A stretch of DNA of 5,887 bases, taken from the NCBI GenBank assembly GCA_910577365.1, contig CAJTMU010000121.1, positions 1-5,887 of the forward strand, read 5' to 3'. The position numbers were made by a program, and so were the translations under genes. The stretch's first letter is position 1, and the number at the start of each line of letters is the position of its first letter. This document shows, in pieces, positions 4,358 to 5,887 of the stretch. The notes beneath the pieces were generated by a model that was not told where the DNA came from, made no database searches, and saw only the letters and a program-made list of their open reading frames with translations. The stretch is from an uncultured Oscillospiraceae bacterium (GTDB lineage: Bacteria > Bacillota > Clostridia > Oscillospirales > Ruminococcaceae).

Positions 4358-4476
4358 TATTTACCGCCTTTCTTAAACAAAGCCGCTATATTATCCAATA
4401 TGTATAGGAACAGAAGAAACGGAAGCCAGCCAGTAGACCAGAACAATAAACAGCGAAGATTATCCAGATGAAGCAT
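4357..4476 (-). CDS. 39-aa membrane protein of the phage cassette
   Basis: 39 residues, MLHLDNLRCL then the hydrophobic span FWSTGWLPFLLFLYIL (about 12-27) and a basic end KKGGK. ATG 4476 overlaps the previous stop by one base (TAATG), with GGGAGG in the preceding codons as ribosome site; its own stop overlaps the Zot ATG in the same way. This perfect coupling on both sides is the main argument that so short a frame is a real gene. Size and a single span with a positive C-terminal tail fit minor or major coat proteins of filamentous phages, but sequence alone does not say which. A role as membrane partner of the Zot ATPase is equally possible. Confidence 0.65.
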   Translation of the reverse strand: MLHLDNLRCLLFWSTGWLPFLLFLYILDNIAALFKKGGK

Positions 4477-4637
4477 TATCGCTTACCTCCCATACCCATA
4501 ATTTCTTTAAAAATCGTGAATAGACAATTAACAGCGAAAACCGTTAAAATAAGCATGGGGGTAGACCCGCACATAAATTCAACGACATCTTGAAAGCTGC
4601 TGAAATAGATATTTCCGAAAAGATCATACAAAAACAT
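4476..4637 (-). CDS. 53-aa membrane protein, candidate virion (coat-type) protein
   Basis: 53 residues from ATG 4637 with a strong AAGAGGAGG ribosome site encoded in the end of the upstream gene, whose stop codon directly abuts this start. The N-terminal half is amphipathic and aromatic (MFLYDLFGNIYFSSFQDVVEF). A hydrophobic span follows at about 27-43 (PMLILTVFAVNCLFTIF), and the tail KEIMGMGGKR is basic. Amphipathic segment, span and positive tail together resemble inoviral coat proteins after signal removal, but no cleavable signal is seen. GMGGK is partly dictated by the GGGAGG ribosome site of the following gene. Confidence 0.7.
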   Translation of the reverse strand: MFLYDLFGNIYFSSFQDVVEFMCGSTPMLILTVFAVNCLFTIFKEIMGMGGKR

Positions 4638-5090
4638 TTAAAGCTTCCTCCTCTTAAAAATTTTGAATATCAAGCTAACAACCGAGCCAGCAGCTATAAA
4701 CAACAAGAGCGCTTCGGATACAGAATAATTAACAAAGGGCTTATCCAGAGCGCCGTTTTCGGAAATCCACAAGCTGTATGCGGTATCGCAGTCCTCAGCG
4801 GTAATATTGCCTTCCTCATCATAAACAGTCATGGTTCCGTCAGGACCGATTATTATAAATTGCAAAGGCGGCGTTTCATAAACGGGCGTATCGGGATCGA
4901 TTGGAAGAAAGGGGTTCCAATCCTCTGGCTCCTGATCCCAGATCTGAAAGGGATTATCGAGATCATCAGGCAAGCGATCTCCGTCCTCATCCGTGAAAGC
5001 CTGCCAGATCATATTTCCAAGCTCGTCCACAATCTTTTTAAGCAGATATGTAACGCCATCAATTATGATAGTACCTATTATCTCTTCCAA
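4638..5090 (-). CDS. 150-aa acidic protein with C-terminal membrane anchor (virion/adsorption candidate)
   Basis: 150 residues from TTG 5090, preceded at 5 nt by GAGGTG; the first in-frame ATG is residue 27, and a start there would drop the N-terminal helix. Residues 1-28 form an amphipathic helix (MEEIIGTIIIDGVTYLLKKI). A short acidic motif, DEDGDRLPDDLD (34-45), looks like a calcium-binding thrombospondin-type-3 or EF-hand-like loop. A Pro/Trp-rich acidic stretch follows (47-75), then a small strand-rich part (FIIIGPDGTMTVYDEEGN). The end is a membrane span with positive tail (about 126-150, LLLFIAAGSVVSLIFKIFKRRKL). A C-terminal anchor with an outward acidic domain is the layout of filamentous-phage pIII/pVI-type proteins. 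I cannot assign it to a named family. Its last codons carry the ribosome site of the 53-aa gene. Confidence 0.75.
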   Translation of the reverse strand: MEEIIGTIIIDGVTYLLKKIVDELGNMIWQAFTDEDGDRLPDDLDNPFQIWDQEPEDWNPFLPIDPDTPVYETPPLQFIIIGPDGTMTVYDEEGNITAEDCDTAYSLWISENGALDKPFVNYSVSEALLLFIAAGSVVSLIFKIFKRRKL

Positions 5091-5099
5091 AATAACACC

Positions 5100-5288
5100 T
5101 CATTCCAATATACGGGCTAAAAATCTGATAACTAAGAAAACAACAGAAACTCCAATGAGAATTAACCAGCCGTTAAGCGTATAACCGAAAAAATCAAAAT
5201 TAAACATTTCAAATACGATTTTTCCCGTATTAAAAATCAATGCACATATATTAACAAAATTCGACATATCAAAGTGTACTTTCGGCAT
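5100..5288 (-). CDS. 62-aa membrane protein of the phage cassette
   Basis: 62 residues. ATG 5288 is chosen over an upstream in-frame start at 5336 because GGGGCGGTGAT lies just before 5288 and the upstream extension has no ribosome site. A first half with hydrophobic patches (FVNICALIFNTGKIVFEMFNF) is followed by FGYTLNGW and a clear membrane span at about 40-57 (WLILIGVSVVFLVIRFL), with RFLARILE at the end. It is followed 9 nt later by the 150-aa gene. Small one-span proteins in this position are probably minor coat or assembly proteins in inovirus-like elements. The exact role cannot be read from the sequence. Confidence 0.7.
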   Translation of the reverse strand: MPKVHFDMSNFVNICALIFNTGKIVFEMFNFDFFGYTLNGWLILIGVSVVFLVIRFLARILE

Positions 5289-5292
5289 AATA

Positions 5293-5388
5293 TCACCGCC
5301 CCAACAACCGACATAATATAGCAAAAACGAGACCAATACATATAAGCGTAGTTATTTCACCAGGCAAGCTGCCGAAGAAGTCGGCTAT
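5293..5388 (-). other. -1-frame membrane anchor of the glycine-rich protein (frameshift or slippage site)
   Basis: The glycine-rich frame stops with TAG at 5387-5385. The -1 frame, joined at the TTTTT run (5393-5389), continues for 31 residues beginning IADFFGSLPGE, through the hydrophobic span ITTLICIGLVFAILC, to RLLGR and TGA (5295-5293). It has no good start of its own and ends 4 nt before the next gene; its last codons supply that gene's GGGGCGGTG ribosome site. The junction reads A-TTT-TTA in the zero frame, close to the T-TTT-TTA class of slippery heptamers. A 5-bp stem-loop (GCCGA/TCGGC, 5385-5371) follows after about 2 nt, closer than usual for programmed frameshifting. Alternatives are transcriptional slippage, a real one-base deletion, or a sequencing error in the homopolymer. 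Confidence 0.7.
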
Positions 5389-5887
5389 AAAAATTTCCGT
5401 ATGCCCGTAGTTTCATCAAGAGCACTGTTCAAATAGCCATCAAAAATTGATGTATCAGGAGCTTCAAGATTAGGAGCGCTCTCCCCTGCCCCGCCGTTTC
5501 CGCTTATATTCACGTTTATATCGACCTTGCCGCCTATATCCACTTTACCGCCAACCGCTACATTGCCGCCGGTCGTGCCCGAACCGCTGCCATTTCCGTC
5601 GCCGCTCGGGTTGTCTTTCGGCGGTATCTCATAATTGTTTGTGATGTAATTGTTTATCGTGGTTGTGTCTCCGCTGTCGGGGTTCGTTATGCTGTAATCG
5701 TATATCGTATCGCCGCTTACCGTTATGTAATAGCTGTCGGGGATTTTCTCCGTGTCTATGTTGCTGTAAGAAACCGTTATAGGCATGTTGCTGTAATAAT
5801 ACCCTATATCGTCCGCCGAGCCGTAAAGGCAAGAACTGTCATGCTCCGAAAATTTAGACCTGAAATGATGATAAAAACTATCACCCG
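5385..5887 (-). CDS. glycine-rich surface/adsorption-type phage protein, 5' end outside window
   Basis: The frame is open to the window edge (first full codon at 5885), so 166 C-terminal residues are visible and the true start lies outside; the internal ATG at 5786 has no special claim. The visible part begins with a Tyr/Ser/Asp-rich strand region (YYYSNMPITVSYSN, SYYITVSGDTIYDYSI), then a Thr/Asn stretch (TTTINNYITNNY). A flexible Gly/Ser/Asn linker follows, with the near-tandem repeat VGGKVDIGGKVDINVNISGN. The end is acidic (SAPNLEAPDTSIFDGYLNSALDE). Glycine-rich linkers between surface domains and a membrane anchor are typical of filamentous-phage pIII-type adsorption proteins, and this is the first visible gene upstream of the coat-type genes. 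The frame itself lacks the anchor, which lies in the -1 frame directly downstream. Family assignment is by layout, not by a domain match. Confidence 0.75.
   Translation of the reverse strand, partial: GDSFYHHFRSKFSEHDSSCLYGSADDIGYYYSNMPITVSYSNIDTEKIPDSYYITVSGDTIYDYSITNPDSGDTTTINNYITNNYEIPPKDNPSGDGNGSGSGTTGGNVAVGGKVDIGGKVDINVNISGNGGAGESAPNLEAPDTSIFDGYLNSALDETTGIRKFL

Noticed and set aside
4590..5120. 176-codon plus-strand frame
   Set aside because: It is antisense to the 150-aa and 62-aa membrane-protein genes and has no ribosome site; the minus-strand genes have coupled starts and sensible membrane anchors.
5100..5336. Longer (78-aa) version of the 62-aa membrane protein
   Set aside because: The extra 16 residues overlap the -1-frame anchor of the upstream gene, and the ribosome site fits the ATG at 5288.

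Overview
The window looks like the replication and morphogenesis end of a filamentous-phage-like (inovirus-type) element in a low-to-mid GC member of the Bacillota. A gut Clostridia host of the Oscillospiraceae/Ruminococcus type is my best guess, from codon style, strong AGGAGG ribosome sites, frequent TTG/GTG starts and the absence of an outer-membrane secretin gene. The anchors are a pI/Zot-type ATPase with Walker A GKFGGGKT and Walker B IVLIDE, followed directly by a Rep_trans/RstA-type rolling-circle initiator with TIYLG and RIYDK motifs. That Zot + Rep_trans + tiny membrane protein combination is the usual hallmark of inoviruses. No integrase, tRNA, rRNA or CRISPR array is visible.

Layout. 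(A) 1-350, plus strand: the tail of an unknown gene overlaps a small cysteine-rich gene. (B) 354-1407: a minus-strand ribbon-helix-helix regulator (354-539) is divergent from three small plus-strand genes (713-937, 955-1146, 1204-1407). The 170-bp space between them holds two face-to-face sigma-A-type promoters and three copies of GTGCACAATAT, two of them overlapping promoter elements; this reads as a self-contained repressor/operator switch. (C) 1408-1830: no gene, but dense structure. There is a perfect 13-bp-arm palindrome at 1410-1439, a second hairpin, two near-consensus leftward promoters (TTGACA-17-TATAAT at 1488-1516; TTGACG-17-TATAAT with an A/T tract upstream at 1691-1736), a nested inverted repeat of about 200 bp and a 12-bp hairpin. 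(D) 1831-5887, minus strand: a tightly coupled operon, in transcription order glycine-rich surface/adsorption-type protein (5' end outside the window), 62-aa membrane protein, 150-aa membrane-anchored acidic protein, 53-aa and 39-aa membrane proteins, Zot-type ATPase, Rep initiator and two small 8-cysteine proteins.

How the parts fit. In D nearly every stop overlaps or sits within about 10 nt of the next start, and several Shine-Dalgarno sequences are written inside the last codons of the preceding gene, so the cassette is probably translated as one coupled unit. Rep would nick the replicative form to make single-stranded genomes, the Zot ATPase would power extrusion through the membrane, and the small membrane proteins and glycine-rich protein would be coat, cap or adsorption components. 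The leftward promoters in C point away from the operon. In an excised circle or tandem array they could enter the operon from its far end (inference).

The most interesting point is at the 3' end of the glycine-rich gene. Its frame stops at 5385, but the -1 frame immediately continues into a membrane anchor (31 residues) that ends 4 nt before the next gene. The switch point is A-TTT-TTA followed by a small stem-loop. This is either programmed or slippage-based frameshifting that makes secreted and anchored forms, or a one-base homopolymer deletion or sequencing error.
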